A program made the translations under genes and the position numbers. From Filomicrobium sp. (GTDB lineage: Bacteria > Pseudomonadota > Alphaproteobacteria > Rhizobiales > Hyphomicrobiaceae): 64,000 nucleotides of DNA. How positions within the stretch are numbered: position 1 is the first letter of the stretch; the number at the start of each line of letters is the position of its first letter. Under the pieces are notes generated by a model. That model had not been told where the DNA came from. It saw only the letters and a list, made by a program, of their open reading frames with translations, and did no database searches. The stretch spans positions 124,001-188,000 of the forward strand of contig CP051234.1 of assembly GCA_017792465.1 (NCBI GenBank). Direction: 5' to 3'. Below, piece by piece: positions 1-9,881 of this stretch.

Positions 1-2
1 GC

Positions 3-3000
3 GTGCCAGCGCGTTTGAAGCGGGTCGAAGAAAACAGTGTTCCGTCGTGGCTGTGGCGCTCGGTGGCCGATGAACGGGCACTCTCTGAACTGCCGAAAGC
101 TGAGCGGATCATCGGCGAGACGGATGCCAAGCAGGTTTTCGATCGTCTGGCAGGCACCTGGACCTACTGGGGCTGGCAGGGCGGCTATTTCTCCAGCGAA
201 GAAGATGCGCGCGCTTTCTTCGACGAGCATCGCTATATGCTCGCCATGCAGATGGCTGCGCCGAACTCGCCGCAGTGGTTCAACACCGGCCTGCATTGGG
301 CTTACGGTATCGATGGGCCGGGCCAGGGACATTATTATGCCGACCATCAGACCGGCGAAATTCGCCAGTCGACTTCGGCTTATGAGCGCCCGCAGCCGCA
401 CGCCTGCTTCATCCAGTCGGTCGCTGACGATCTCGTCAACGAAAACGGCATCATGGATCTGTGGGTGCGTGAAGCGCGCCTCTTCAAATACGGTTCGGGT
501 ACGGGCACCAACTTCTCCAGCCTGCGCGGCGCCGGCGAAAAGCTTTCCGGCGGTGGCAAGTCTTCGGGTCTGATGAGCTTCCTCAAAATTGGCGACCGCG
601 CAGCCGGTGCGATCAAGTCGGGCGGTACGACCCGGCGTGCAGCCAAGATGGTGGTCGTCGATGTCGATCACCCCGATATCGAGGAATACATCAACTGGAA
701 GGTGCGCGAAGAGCAGAAGGTTGCTGCCCTCGTGACCGGTTCGAAGATCTGCGAAAAGCGCCTCAACGCAATCCTGAAAGCCTGCATCAATTGCGAAGCC
801 GACGGTGATGATTGCTTCGTTCCGGCCAAAAATCCGGCCTTGAAGCGCGCCGTCAAAGATGCCCGTCGCGATCAGGTGCCGGATAACTATATCCGCCGTG
901 TCATCCAGTTCGCTCAGCAGGGCTATACGGACCTTAAGTTTGCGACCTACAACACGGATTGGGATTCGGACGCCTACCTGACGGTTTCGGGTCAGAACTC
1001 GAACAACTCTGTGCGCGTGACCGATGACTTCCTGAACGCTGTCGAAACCGATGGCGAGTGGCAGTTGACGCATCGTACGGGTGATAAGGTCGCCAAGACG
1101 ATCAAGGCGCGCGATCTGTGGGATCAGATTGGTCATGCGGCTTGGGCCTCTGCCGACCCGGGCATCCAGTTCCACTCGACGATCAACGACTGGCACACCT
1201 GCCCTCAGTCGGGTGAGATCCGCGCGTCGAACCCGTGCTCGGAATACATGTTCCTCGACGACACGGCCTGCAACCTTGCGTCGCTCAACCTGATGCGGTT
1301 CCGCCGGGAGGATGCGAGCTTCGACACCGATGCTTTCGCGCATGCTTGCGGACTGTGGACGATCGTTCTGGAAATCTCGGTGCTGATGGCGCAGTTCCCA
1401 TCGCACCGGATTGCCGAGCTTTCGTATCGCTATCGCACGCTGGGTCTGGGCTTCGCCAACATCGGCGGTTTGCTGATGGCGTCGGGCATCTCGTACGACT
1501 CGCCGGAAGGCCGCGCGATTTGCGGCGCCATCTCGGCCATCATGACGGGTGTGTCGTATGCGACGAGCGCGCAGATGGCGGGCGAGCTTGGCACCTTCCC
1601 GGGCTATGACGAAAACGCCGACGACATGCTGCGCGTGATCCGCAACCACCGCCGGGCTGCTTATGGCGAGTGCTGCGGGTACGAGGACTTGGCGACGGCT
1701 CCGGTTCCGCTTGACCATGCGTCCTGCAAGGATGAGCGTCTGGTGACGGCTGCGAAAGAGGCTTGGGATCAGGCCTATCTTCTCGGTCAGCAGCACGGCT
1801 ATCGTAACGCGCAGGCCTCTGTGATTGCGCCGACGGGCACGATCGGTCTCGTTATGGATTGCGATACGACCGGCATCGAACCGGACTTCGCGCTGGTGAA
1901 GTTCAAGAAGCTCGCTGGCGGCGGCTACTTCAAGATTATCAACCAGGCGGTTCCGGAGGCTCTGACGACGCTCGGCTATACCGAAAAGCAAATCCGCGAC
2001 ATCGAGGATTATGCGGTCGGTCACGGTACGCTTGCCGGCGCGCCTTCCGTCAACCACGTCACGCTTGCCGCCAAAGGGTTCGATGAGGAAGCCATCTCGC
2101 GCATCGAAGGAGGCCTTGATAGCGCGTTCGACATCAAGTTCGTCTTCAATAAGTGGACGCTGGGTGAAGACTTCCTGACGACCAAGCTGGGTGTGCCGGC
2201 TGAGAAGCTTGTCGACCCGTCGTTCGATCTCTTGATCCATCTCGGCTTCAAGAAGGACGAGATCGATGCTGCAAACACCTTCGTTTGCGGGGCGATGACG
2301 CTCGAAGGCGCGCCGCATCTGCGCAAAGAGCACCTGCCGGTGTTTGATTGCGCCAACCCATGCGGCCGCAAGGGCAAGCGTTATCTGTCGGTCAACAGCC
2401 ACATCGACATGATGGCGTCAGCGCAGCCGTTCATCTCGGGGGCGATTTCCAAGACGATCAACATGCCCAACGATGCGACCGTCGAGGATTGCGCCGAAGC
2501 CTACATGCGCTCGTGGAAGCTGGCGCTGAAAGCCAACGCTCTTTATCGCGATGGTTCGAAGCTATCCCAGCCGCTCAACTCGCAGCTTCTCGGCGAGGAC
2601 GAAGACGAGCAGGATGCGGCGCTCGACAAAATGGCGAGCGACAAGCCGCAGGTGGCGCGCGCAGCGGTTGCTGCCGAAAAGATCACCGAGCGGATTATCG
2701 AGCGTCTGGTGCCGCAGGGTCGCGAAAAGCTTCCCGGCCGCCGGAAAGGCTACACGCAGAAGGCTGTCGTCGGCGGGCACAAGGTCTACCTGTCGACGGG
2801 CGAATACGAAGACGGACGCCTCGGCGAGATCTTCATCGACATGCACAAGGAAGGCGCTGCGTTCCGCTCGTTGATGAACAACTTCGCCATCGCGATTTCG
2901 CTGGGTCTGCAGTACGGCGTGCCGCTTGACGAATACGTCGACGCGTTCACGTTCACCCGCTTCGAGCCGGCCGGCCTCGTCACCGGTAACGAGACGATCC

Positions 3001-3512
3001 GTAACGCGACCAGCGTTCTCGACTATCTGTTCCGCGAATTGGCCGTCTCGTATCTGGGCCGCAACGATCTGGCCCATGTCGAGCCGGGTGAGATGTCGGC
3101 AACGGCACTGAGCGGCGGCGAGGAAGAGGCGCCCGATAAGGCTCCGGCTCTGCCTGCAGCGCATGTCGTCAGCCACGGCTTCACCCGCGGGGCGCTCGCT
3201 GGCCGGATTGGTCCGGCACCGAGCAACGACAGCGGTGTGGCAGCCATCCAGCGCGATGTTGCGACGGCGTTCTCGAGCACCACGCCATCGGGCGAGACGC
3301 GGATGCTGGCACAGCAGACCACGGAGACCATGGTTGTCGCCACCGAAGGCAACCTCGCTCTCAAGCCCGATCTTGTCAGCGACCGGATCGCGGAAGCCAA
3401 GATCAAGGGCTACGAAGGCGAAGCCTGCGGATCGTGCGGCAACTTCACGCTCGTTCGCAACGGAACCTGCCTCAAGTGCAACACCTGCGGCGGTACCAGT
3501 GGCTGCAGCTGA
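3..3512 (+). CDS. nrdJ: Vitamin B12-dependent (class II) ribonucleotide reductase, 5' end outside window
   Basis: Reduces ribonucleotides to deoxyribonucleotides with adenosylcobalamin as radical source, without needing oxygen. The frame is open to the window edge. The GTG at base 3 reads as an internal valine of a Gly-Val-Pro-Ala-Arg-Leu-Lys stretch, so I infer that roughly 60 N-terminal residues lie upstream. Visible family signatures are [11 protein letters not shown] near residue 86, the [11 protein letters not shown] active-site region in the middle, PTGTIGL, and a cysteine-rich C-terminus (CGSCGN...CLKCNTCGG...CS) of the type that re-reduces the active site. About 1170 residues are visible, matching the long alphaproteobacterial NrdJ form. 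A hairpin follows at once. Product confidence is high; the start is not visible. Confidence 0.96.
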   Translation: MPARLKRVEENSVPSWLWRSVADERALSELPKAERIIGETDAKQVFDRLAGTWTYWGWQGGYFSSEEDARAFFDEHRYMLAMQMAAPNSPQWFNTGLHWAYGIDGPGQGHYYADHQTGEIRQSTSAYERPQPHACFIQSVADDLVNENGIMDLWVREARLFKYGSGTGTNFSSLRGAGEKLSGGGKSSGLMSFLKIGDRAAGAIKSGGTTRRAAKMVVVDVDHPDIEEYINWKVREEQKVAALVTGSKICEKRLNAILKACINCEADGDDCFVPAKNPALKRAVKDARRDQVPDNYIRRVIQFAQQGYTDLKFATYNTDWDSDAYLTVSGQNSNNSVRVTDDFLNAVETDGEWQLTHRTGDKVAKTIKARDLWDQIGHAAWASADPGIQFHSTINDWHTCPQSGEIRASNPCSEYMFLDDTACNLASLNLMRFRREDASFDTDAFAHACGLWTIVLEISVLMAQFPSHRIAELSYRYRTLGLGFANIGGLLMASGISYDSPEGRAICGAISAIMTGVSYATSAQMAGELGTFPGYDENADDMLRVIRNHRRAAYGECCGYEDLATAPVPLDHASCKDERLVTAAKEAWDQAYLLGQQHGYRNAQASVIAPTGTIGLVMDCDTTGIEPDFALVKFKKLAGGGYFKIINQAVPEALTTLGYTEKQIRDIEDYAVGHGTLAGAPSVNHVTLAAKGFDEEAISRIEGGLDSAFDIKFVFNKWTLGEDFLTTKLGVPAEKLVDPSFDLLIHLGFKKDEIDAANTFVCGAMTLEGAPHLRKEHLPVFDCANPCGRKGKRYLSVNSHIDMMASAQPFISGAISKTINMPNDATVEDCAEAYMRSWKLALKANALYRDGSKLSQPLNSQLLGEDEDEQDAALDKMASDKPQVARAAVAAEKITERIIERLVPQGREKLPGRRKGYTQKAVVGGHKVYLSTGEYEDGRLGEIFIDMHKEGAAFRSLMNNFAIAISLGLQYGVPLDEYVDAFTFTRFEPAGLVTGNETIRNATSVLDYLFRELAVSYLGRNDLAHVEPGEMSATALSGGEEEAPDKAPALPAAHVVSHGFTRGALAGRIGPAPSNDSGVAAIQRDVATAFSSTTPSGETRMLAQQTTETMVVATEGNLALKPDLVSDRIAEAKIKGYEGEACGSCGNFTLVRNGTCLKCNTCGGTSGCS

Positions 3513-3532
3513 TCTAGCCAATGGCCGTCTTC

Positions 3533-3565
3533 GAGGGGCGGAGTAATTCATTTGTTCCGCCCCTC
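3533..3565 (+). terminator. Hairpin after nrdJ
   Basis: A perfect 10-bp stem (GAGGGGCGGA / TCCGCCCCTC) with a 13-base loop lies 20 bases after the nrdJ stop. The following bases (ATATC) do not form a strong T tract, so it may be a weak terminator or an mRNA-stabilising hairpin. It separates nrdJ from the kinase gene. Confidence 0.5.
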
Positions 3566-3593
3566 ATATCAGGACGATTGGAGTGCATAAGTA

Positions 3594-4520
3594 ATGCTTG
3601 AAAACACACTCAGCATCGGTTCGATGGCTTGGCTGCCAAGTTCGTTCCAGCAGACAGACCTGGATAAGCGCTCAATTCGAAGCCTTGTGACTGACAACGT
3701 TTTTTTTATAGGAAGTTTGATCGGCGCAGGAGCGTTTGGAGTTGTGTATGAGTGTACCGATGTCTGGGACAATAAACTGGCGATCAAAGTCCTTCGGCCC
3801 ATTCAGAAGCAAGTTCAGGCTGAGCGTGCCGTGCGCGAGGCGATCACTCAGCGTTTATCAGGGCATCCGAATATCGTTCACGTGCACGAATGCCTTATAA
3901 TTGAAAATTGCTATTGCTTAATCTCCGAGTTTTGCGACACGACGCTTTACGACCTGAACCAAGTTCCTGATTTCATCCCTGCTCTGTTTTTTCGATCGCT
4001 AAGTAAGTGTTTGCTGCAAGGCATACACGTCATTCACAACCAAGGACTAGTCCATTGCGACATCCACGCCGGCAATGTTTTTTTGCATGTTCGTCAAGAT
4101 GAACTGATGCCAAAAGAGCTGCAGGCTGCTACATTTAAGCTAGGCGACTTTGGGCTAGCTAGACCTATTGGTGAGGTATGTCCCGAAAGTACATTTCTTG
4201 ACTGCATTCGTCCGCCGGAGACCATTCATCCAGAGGAATTTGGATGTTCCGGTAGGGGAGTAGATGTATATCAAGTTGGCCTTCTTTTGTTGGATCTCAT
4301 GCACGGCTTCGAGCTCCGGCTTGGTCAGGAAGATTTGTTGTCGGGCCGTCCTCAACAAATCGCGCTGACATACAATGATCCTGTGTTTGACGTTGTCGCA
4401 AAAATGCTAAGGCGCCACGTCGAATATCGTTATCAATCAGCAATGGAGGCATGGAACGACCTTCGGACTGCCCTTGATTGCGACCCCAATTGGGTAAGTC
4501 GACATTCCAATATAATTTAG
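3594..4520 (+). CDS. Serine/threonine protein kinase domain protein
   Basis: A 308-residue stand-alone eukaryotic-like kinase with no membrane segment and no sensor domain. Motifs in order: glycine loop GAGAFGVVYE (44-53), ATP-binding Lys65 in LAIKVL, probable helix-C Glu82, catalytic loop HCDIHAGN with Asp156 and Asn161, and DFG at 185-187. The catalytic loop has His-Cys-Asp instead of His-Arg-Asp and His158 in place of the usual Lys. Asp and Asn are kept, so activity is plausible but not certain. A GGAG lies just upstream of the ATG. The gene is visibly richer in A+T than its neighbours (runs such as TTTTTTTATAGG), which suggests later acquisition. Targets are unknown. Confidence 0.88.
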   Translation: MLENTLSIGSMAWLPSSFQQTDLDKRSIRSLVTDNVFFIGSLIGAGAFGVVYECTDVWDNKLAIKVLRPIQKQVQAERAVREAITQRLSGHPNIVHVHECLIIENCYCLISEFCDTTLYDLNQVPDFIPALFFRSLSKCLLQGIHVIHNQGLVHCDIHAGNVFLHVRQDELMPKELQAATFKLGDFGLARPIGEVCPESTFLDCIRPPETIHPEEFGCSGRGVDVYQVGLLLLDLMHGFELRLGQEDLLSGRPQQIALTYNDPVFDVVAKMLRRHVEYRYQSAMEAWNDLRTALDCDPNWVSRHSNII

Positions 4521-4612
4521 TGAGCAAATTTGGCGCGGCTGGTAATGGTTTCGGTCTCGCGTCGCGAATCAGCCCATAATGTTTGCTAGCGAGATGTCGG
4601 AGAGATTTCGGG

Positions 4613-4990
4613 ATGAGCGAATTCGATCCTGAGGAGAAGACGCGCCGGGTGCGGCCGCAGTATATGCCTGAGGACGTCGCCACCCGGCGGCTCAATCGGC
4701 TGCAGACTGTTCGGCCGTTGCGACGGAATGCGGAAATCCATCGCTTTCCCGATGTTCTGCATCTGGCTGAATTGGTGCCAATCGTTCGTGAGCGTCTTGG
4801 GGTTCCTGAAGAATTTGGCGATGACGCGATCCTGGCCAGCCTGAAGATGGTTGCGGCGCGCTCATCGGATCGGGATCGCTGGCGAGCTGCGTTCGACTGC
4901 AATCTGGCGCGCTTCCTATCGATCAAGGGGCGCGACATGGGGCGGGTCTTACAGGACCTGATCGGGCTGTTGCCCTCGCCGCGCAGTTGA
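4613..4990 (+). CDS. Hypothetical protein, 125 aa
   Basis: Soluble and highly charged, with an Arg-rich N-terminal third and no signal peptide or membrane segment. I do not recognise a domain. The ATG at 4613 is preferred over the TTG at 4583 because GGAGAG lies about 9 bases upstream. G+C-rich codon use like the rest of the chromosome, and unlike the kinase just before it, supports a native coding gene. The middle (about 45-100) looks helical. It follows the kinase on the same strand with a gap of about 90 bases; I cannot say whether they are co-transcribed. Confidence 0.6.
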   Translation: MSEFDPEEKTRRVRPQYMPEDVATRRLNRLQTVRPLRRNAEIHRFPDVLHLAELVPIVRERLGVPEEFGDDAILASLKMVAARSSDRDRWRAAFDCNLARFLSIKGRDMGRVLQDLIGLLPSPRS

Positions 4991-5142
4991 GCGGCAGAGA
5001 TTTTTCGAAGAGGCCAGCCGGCGTTTGGTTTGCGGCTGGGTCCTGAGTAACAATCCTGAATTTGTGTCCAAAAGGGTTGTGACCCTTTTTTGCGACTTTT
5101 CGAACTGAGTTCTGCGTGTTCGGTTTTGTTTTGGAGACCGGT

Positions 5143-5760
5143 ATGCTTGAGAGCTGTAAGTCAATTCCGCCGTGCGTTTATCCGATCGCCGACAACCTCG
5201 ATGCGGCATTGGCAGCGGGCGAAGACCTTGTCGCTTCGGCGGCGAACTGGGCCAAGGGCGATTGCTCCGATCCGGCGGTTGCGGGTGCGCAGCGCTGGAC
5301 GGTTTCGCGTTTCAAGGCGCATGAATTGAACCTGGTGGCGCGCATCGTTCAGGCCCGGCAGCATGTCAACGCGCTCGGCCAGGAGGCGCCGCGTTTCCGT
5401 CCGCTGGCGCAGCTTTTCGTTTCGGCGACCGGCGATCTGGCTGAGGCGTTCAGCGAGCTCAACGAGCAGGTTGAGAGTGGATTTGAGACTGGTGGTGATT
5501 CGACGGCTTACCTGCGATCGCGCGGGCTGGTCGATGAAGAGGCTGCATCGCTCGAAGAGGCTGAAGCGCCTCAGGTGAGTGATGAGTTCCTGGTTGCCGG
5601 CAAGGTTCCGCTGGGCATTTGTCTTGATCTTGTCGCCGAATTCCTCGACGCGCTCGACCTGACGTTTGACCTCTATCCCGAAGAGGATCGCGACGAGGTC
5701 AACGCCATTGCGCCTCCCACCGATGCGAAGGTCGGCGAGAGTGCCGGCAGCACCGTTTGA
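5143..5760 (+). CDS. Hypothetical protein, 205 aa
   Basis: A soluble acidic protein of no recognised family. The start at 5143 (MLESCKSIPPCVYP) has a GGAG 7 bases upstream; the frame runs further back to 5116 but without a ribosome-binding site. There are Cys residues near the N-terminus (5, 10) and long helical stretches with many Ala, Glu and Leu. No signal peptide or membrane segment is visible. The neighbour downstream is convergent (RlpA-like, minus strand). The function cannot be inferred. Confidence 0.65.
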   Translation: MLESCKSIPPCVYPIADNLDAALAAGEDLVASAANWAKGDCSDPAVAGAQRWTVSRFKAHELNLVARIVQARQHVNALGQEAPRFRPLAQLFVSATGDLAEAFSELNEQVESGFETGGDSTAYLRSRGLVDEEAASLEEAEAPQVSDEFLVAGKVPLGICLDLVAEFLDALDLTFDLYPEEDRDEVNAIAPPTDAKVGESAGSTV

Positions 5761-5837
5761 TTTTTTGAAAATCTGATTGAGCTGAAGTTCCGAGCGCGCG
5801 CAGAGCAAGACCGCCCTGCGCGCGTTCTTTCGTCGGT

Positions 5838-7013
5838 TTAGCCAGTCATGCCCTGACGCAGCCCAGTGGGGATCACCGGGGTATATTTGACCGGTGTGCG
5901 ATCAGGCAGCGGCGCATGTGGAAGTCTGCGACCCGCCGAGTAATGGTCGTAGCCAATCAGCGATTCCAGACCCAAACGCGGACGCAGCAGTTCCTGCCAG
6001 GAATCCTTGTCCTGTGCACCGACTTCGGCGGTCTTGATCATTTTGACGGCCGTCTTCGTCACGCGTTCTTCCAGAAACCCGGGATCTTGCATCGCGACGT
6101 CGGCCAGCTGGCGGGCCGGGCTTATTTCCTTATCGCCAAAGACGCGCGTCGGGGCCGCTTTGACGCGTGCCGTTTCTGCCTTCATCTGCCTGGCGGGCGT
6201 TACATCGAGGCTGGCGATCATGCGCATGGTCTTGATGATCGGTTCAAGTTTCTCGCGCGTGCGGATGCGCTTGGTGCGCTGGGTTTTGCTTTCGCGGCGG
6301 GCGGCGATGGCGAGGGCTGCGCCGCTCGACTGGGCAAGCACGCTGGCTGCGGTGGCGTCGAGCACCATCATGGCGACGGCGGTGCGTTCAGCTTTCTCAA
6401 GGTTCTCATAGCGGCCGATGAAGCCCGGCAAGGGGCGATACTCGCGGCGTTTGACGTACCTCGATTCGGCGTTGTTGGGTGCCTGCAGAATTCGGGTTTC
6501 GAGCTTGGCGACGCCTCTGCCGACGAAGCCGAGTTTCTGGGCGGTGGCGTAGGAGACGTCGAGCTTGCGATTTCCCCAGTAGGGTCCGGCATTGTTGATG
6601 CGCAGGACGACGGCGGCTTTGGTGGCCGGGTTACGCACCAAGAGGACGGTTCCGTCTGGGTAGATTGGGCTGGCGGCGTTGTCGGGGCGGTCAGGATGGA
6701 AGCGCTCGCCGGACGAGGTCAGGCCGCAGGGATTGTAGCGATCCTTTTTGCAGTCGCTGTAGTGTGACGCCATCAGGTGAATTGTTTTGCCGACCAGCTT
6801 TTCGGTTTCAGAGATGCTCTTCACGCGGTGGCATTTGCCAACGAAGCAGTAGGTCGAGCCCGGACGCTTGGCTTCGGCTTCAGGCGCGACGGCCGTCAGC
6901 GAGACAACGGCAGCAAGGCCGGCGATCAGTGCTGCAGTTAATTTTGATTTTTTGAATTGCGAATTGAGATGGCGCGCGAAAAACCCGCGCGTGAAATTGC
7001 GACTACCAAACAT
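5838..7013 (-). CDS. RlpA-like double-psi beta-barrel protein with altered active-site motifs
   Basis: A 391-residue exported protein: basic N-terminus, hydrophobic segment about 25-45 ending in an Ala-rich cleavage region, a DPBB domain about 75-175, then a long helical, basic C-terminal region with no SPOR domain visible. RlpA enzymes cut peptidoglycan lacking stem peptides. Here the usual TAAH...LPFGT block reads NAASPIYPDGT, and the INDRGP block reads INNAGP, so both the conserved His and the conserved Asp are missing. A structural or binding role is therefore more likely than lytic activity. Four Cys (CFVGKC and DC...PC) may form disulfides in the periplasm. Compare the canonical RlpA at 37458-38081. 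Confidence 0.8.
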   Translation of the reverse strand: MFGSRNFTRGFFARHLNSQFKKSKLTAALIAGLAAVVSLTAVAPEAEAKRPGSTYCFVGKCHRVKSISETEKLVGKTIHLMASHYSDCKKDRYNPCGLTSSGERFHPDRPDNAASPIYPDGTVLLVRNPATKAAVVLRINNAGPYWGNRKLDVSYATAQKLGFVGRGVAKLETRILQAPNNAESRYVKRREYRPLPGFIGRYENLEKAERTAVAMMVLDATAASVLAQSSGAALAIAARRESKTQRTKRIRTREKLEPIIKTMRMIASLDVTPARQMKAETARVKAAPTRVFGDKEISPARQLADVAMQDPGFLEERVTKTAVKMIKTAEVGAQDKDSWQELLRPRLGLESLIGYDHYSAGRRLPHAPLPDRTPVKYTPVIPTGLRQGMTG

Positions 7014-7335
7014 GTCCTAACTACTCCCCGTTGACCCCGGTCGGACCGGCCCTGCACTTCCTCTACGCAAGGCGCCCAAGCGGGCGGTTTGTCATCTGCC
7101 TCGCGCCCGATCTGCGATGGGCGGAGGTTTCGACCGCAGCTCTGGTCGGGCCTTGCGGATTTCTCGGTGCGTCGCACCATCCAAGGACCGAGCCTGAGAA
7201 GGGTCGAAATGCAGACGTCCCAGTGTCCGGCGACGGAATAGCCAGCGGACGTCGATGGGAGCGAGTGAATGTTAAGAAATAGGGTTAACGCAAACTGGCG
7301 ATGCGACGCAGCGGCAGGCTGACGCACATGGTTAA
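7014..7335. other. Intergenic region upstream of the RlpA-like gene
   Basis: 322 bases between two minus-strand genes. It should hold the promoter and leader of the RlpA-like gene. The frames present (for example 7031-7282 plus) have no ribosome-binding site or family resemblance. No repeat or terminator stands out. Confidence 0.4.
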
Positions 7336-8127
7336 TTAAGCGGTTGAAACCGTGTGGGGAATCCCACTTTTTTCGAGTTTTTGCTGCAGCGCCGAAAGGG
7401 CTGTCGTTAACTTTTGTGCGTCAATCGACCGCAGAACGAGCTCGCAGCGCATTTTCCCGTCGGCGAATGAGGGGTAGCTGCCCATCGAAACGCCGGGATG
7501 TTCGCCGGCATGTTCCGTGAACAAATCGGCGATGTCTCCCTCAGGCGCCGCGACCTTGATGGTCTCGCTCAAGACCTTTTGGCCGGTGCGCAAATGCGGG
7601 AGCACGGCATCGAACATGACCTGCATGATCGAGGGCACGCCAGCCAGGACAAAGACATTCTGTAGGCGGAAACCCGGGGCGGCTGTAATTCGGTTCTGGA
7701 TCAGTTCAGCGCCATGCGGAATGCGGGCCATGCGCAGGCGCGACGGAGTGAGTTCGATGCCGCGCGATTCATAATAGGGGCGCATCAGGTCGAGGGCGCG
7801 TTGATCGACGTCGATGCCGACGCCGAAAGCGGTGGCAATGCTTTCGGCGGTGATGTCATCATGGGTCGGGCCGATGCCGCCGGTCGTGAAGACATATGTG
7901 TAACGGCTGCGCAGCGCGTTCAGGGCATCGACGATTTCTTGCTCATCGTCGCCGACGACGCGGACCTCGCGCAGGCGGATGCCGGAGGCGGTCAGGATTT
8001 CGGCAATGTAGCCGGCGTTGGCTTCCTTGGTGCGGCCAGACAGGATCTCATCGCCGATGACAAGCACGGCGGCAGTGACTTCGGCCTCCGGTGCCGGTGG
8101 CTGGGACGGCTGTTGTTGATCGGTCAT
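7336..8127 (-). CDS. CinA N-terminal / MoCF-type domain protein (competence/damage-inducible protein A family)
   Basis: 263 residues. The molybdopterin-binding-like fold covers about 18-185, with GDEILSGRTKEANAGYIAE at the N-terminus and the TTGGIGPTHDD loop near 83-93. In CinA proteins this domain carries nucleotide (ADP-ribose) pyrophosphatase-type activity linked to pyridine-nucleotide recycling; the amidase (PncC) C-terminal domain of full CinA is absent. The length matches the short alphaproteobacterial form usually annotated as a molybdopterin-binding protein. The ATG is preceded by GGGGAG. The substrate is not determined by sequence. Confidence 0.88.
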   Translation of the reverse strand: MTDQQQPSQPPAPEAEVTAAVLVIGDEILSGRTKEANAGYIAEILTASGIRLREVRVVGDDEQEIVDALNALRSRYTYVFTTGGIGPTHDDITAESIATAFGVGIDVDQRALDLMRPYYESRGIELTPSRLRMARIPHGAELIQNRITAAPGFRLQNVFVLAGVPSIMQVMFDAVLPHLRTGQKVLSETIKVAAPEGDIADLFTEHAGEHPGVSMGSYPSFADGKMRCELVLRSIDAQKLTTALSALQQKLEKSGIPHTVSTA

Positions 8128-8399
8128 GCGTGCTCCCCGCAGATATCTCGCAGAGCTTGTAGCACAACTGGCGCCGCGGCAACTGCGGCGAGGGGCGTCG
8201 GGAATGGGGAACGGGTGATCGTCAGCCGGCGATCAATGCGAAGAGCCGGCGCAAAGGCCGACTGGAAGGCTATTTTTGCGGGCATAGTCTACCGGGTGCG
8301 CTGGAACATGGCTTCGCGCCACGTTACTCGTTGGAGATTGACGCCGCGTTGAAAGTCTCAGCGGGCAACCAGACGGAACAATAGAGGGATGCGGGATCC

Positions 8400-9116
8400 A
8401 TGAAGTTTGCTTCGCCGCTGAAACGTGGCCGCCTGATCAAGCGATACAAGCGCTTTCTGGCCGATATCGAGCTTGATGGTGGGGAGATGATCACCGCGAG
8501 CTGTCCCAATACCGGCTCGATGATGGGATTGTGCGATCCGGGGTCGGCCGTTTGGGTTTCGGAAAGCGACAGCCCGACGCGCAAGTACCGGCACACCTGG
8601 GAACTTATCGAAAACGATCTTGGCGCCGGGGTTTCGCTTGTCGGGATCAACACGGGGCATCCCAACAAGATCGTGTCTGAGGCCATCGAGGAAAAGCGCA
8701 TTGCCAAGCTGAAAGGCTATGCCTCGCTGAAGCGTGAACAGAAGTACGGCAAGGCGAGCCGGATCGATATCCTTCTCGAAGATGACGCGAAGGGCCGAGC
8801 CTATGTTGAGGTGAAAAACGTGCATTTGATGCGCGACCATGGACTGGCCGAGTTTCCCGATTCCGTGACCGCGCGTGGCGTGAAGCATCTCGAAGAGCTG
8901 GGCGACATGGTCGAACAAGGTCACCGGGGGGTGATGATGTTTTTGATCCAGCGTCCGGATGCCACCAGATTTCGCCCCGCTAGCGATATTGACCCGGCGT
9001 ATGCTGCCGCTCTTGAAAGGGCGTTGGATCGCGGTGTGGAGGCGCTGGCATATCGCTGTGACATCACACCTGAAGAGGTGCGGCTAGCGAAATCGGTGCC
9101 GATCAAGCTTGGCTGA
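8400..9116 (+). CDS. sfsA: DNA/RNA nuclease SfsA
   Basis: 238 residues, the usual SfsA length. N-terminal OB-like part (about 1-85) with the signature CPNTGSM near 38-44, followed by a PD-(D/E)XK-type nuclease core where DILLEDD and the YVEVKNVHL stretch (about 135-145) supply the metal-binding Asp/Glu/Lys. Named in E. coli for stimulating sugar fermentation genes, and described as a sugar-fermentation/nuclease-fold protein. The start at 8400 has the typical MKF(A/P)..L.RG.L..RYKRF opening. Monocistronic. Its 3' end overlaps a possible small minus-strand gene. Confidence 0.93.
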   Translation: MKFASPLKRGRLIKRYKRFLADIELDGGEMITASCPNTGSMMGLCDPGSAVWVSESDSPTRKYRHTWELIENDLGAGVSLVGINTGHPNKIVSEAIEEKRIAKLKGYASLKREQKYGKASRIDILLEDDAKGRAYVEVKNVHLMRDHGLAEFPDSVTARGVKHLEELGDMVEQGHRGVMMFLIQRPDATRFRPASDIDPAYAAALERALDRGVEALAYRCDITPEEVRLAKSVPIKLG

Positions 9117-9261
9117 AGCGGATCGTCTTGCGGGTCGATTCCGCTAGATCGCGCGTTCCCACAGGGATGTGATTGGGTTTGAGCTGACAGCGGCCGTCAA
9201 AATCATCACATTTAGCACATATCGGATAAACGAACTGGCCGGCATTTATTTGCTGGCTCAT
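9103..9261 (-). CDS. Possible small Cys-rich protein, 52 aa
   Basis: An open frame of 52 codons with the compact motif [11 protein letters not shown] at residues 15-25 and several charged residues; no signal peptide. AGAGG lies about 8 bases before the ATG. The three Cys spaced 2 and 6 apart suggest a metal-binding knuckle. The stop lies 14 bases inside the 3' end of sfsA (convergent), and the start faces the divergent msrB gene. I recognise no family. Coding status rests on the ribosome-binding site, the intact frame and the Cys pattern only. Confidence 0.42.
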   Translation of the reverse strand: MSQQINAGQFVYPICAKCDDFDGRCQLKPNHIPVGTRDLAESTRKTIRFSQA

Positions 9262-9292
9262 GTTCGTTGCCTCTAGGGAGCGTTAGACTAAC

Positions 9293-9817
9293 ATGAATAT
9301 TGATAGGCGGACTTTTGCGTTTGGCACGGTTATCGCCGGTTTGGGATTTTCAGCCGGCAGGCTTGCGGCAGGTGAGAGTGAAAGCATGACATACGAAGTA
9401 ACAAAGACGCCGGACGAATGGCGCAAGCTTTTGACGCCCGAGCAGTTCTATGTGCTGCGCAAGCACGGGACGGAGCGGTCCCATACCAGCCCGCTCGACA
9501 AGATTTATTCGGCCGGCGTTTATAAGTGTGCGGGTTGCGGCCAGGAGGTCTTCTCGTCGGAGACAAAGTTCAATAGCGGCACGGGCTGGCCGAGCTTCTA
9601 TGCGCCGATTGAGGGGAACGTCGGGACATCGACTGACCGGTCGTTTTTCATGGTTCGCACCGAGGTGCATTGCAGCCGCTGCGGAGGTCACCTGGGTCAT
9701 GTGTTCAACGACGGACCCAAGCCGACAGGTTTGCGCTATTGCATCAACGGCGTCGCTATGAATTTCGATCCGGCGGAAGCTCAAACTGAGCCGAACAAAG
9801 AGGGTTCGCAGAGCTAA
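9293..9817 (+). CDS. msrB: Peptide-methionine (R)-S-oxide reductase, exported
   Basis: Reduces methionine-R-sulfoxide in proteins. 174 residues: a Tat-like leader with twin Arg (DRRTFAFG, 4-11) and a hydrophobic run to about 26, then the MsrB domain. Zinc-binding CxxC pairs are at CAGC and CSRC. The NSGTGWPSF motif and the catalytic Cys in LRYCINGVAM are present. The leader suggests action on periplasmic proteins. It is followed 64 bases later by exported msrA, giving both stereospecific activities in one probable operon. Confidence 0.95.
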   Translation: MNIDRRTFAFGTVIAGLGFSAGRLAAGESESMTYEVTKTPDEWRKLLTPEQFYVLRKHGTERSHTSPLDKIYSAGVYKCAGCGQEVFSSETKFNSGTGWPSFYAPIEGNVGTSTDRSFFMVRTEVHCSRCGGHLGHVFNDGPKPTGLRYCINGVAMNFDPAEAQTEPNKEGSQS

Positions 9818-9881
9818 GCGCCTGCTCGACGTTTGGACGTCTTTTTCGCTCGTCCCCACTTCAGTTTGAAGGATAGGTTTG

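Noticed and set aside
2562-3551. Long minus-strand open frame (329 codons) opposite nrdJ
   Set aside because: A shadow of the G+C-rich nrdJ coding strand; Arg/Ala-rich, no ribosome-binding site, no family resemblance.
3533-3565. Cobalamin riboswitch linked to nrdJ
   Set aside because: The nrdJ 5' end is outside the window, and the only structure is a simple hairpin after the gene.
5916-6767. 283-codon plus-strand frame opposite the RlpA-like gene
   Set aside because: Antisense to a gene with clear domain and signal peptide; Gly/His/Asp-rich composition typical of a shadow frame.
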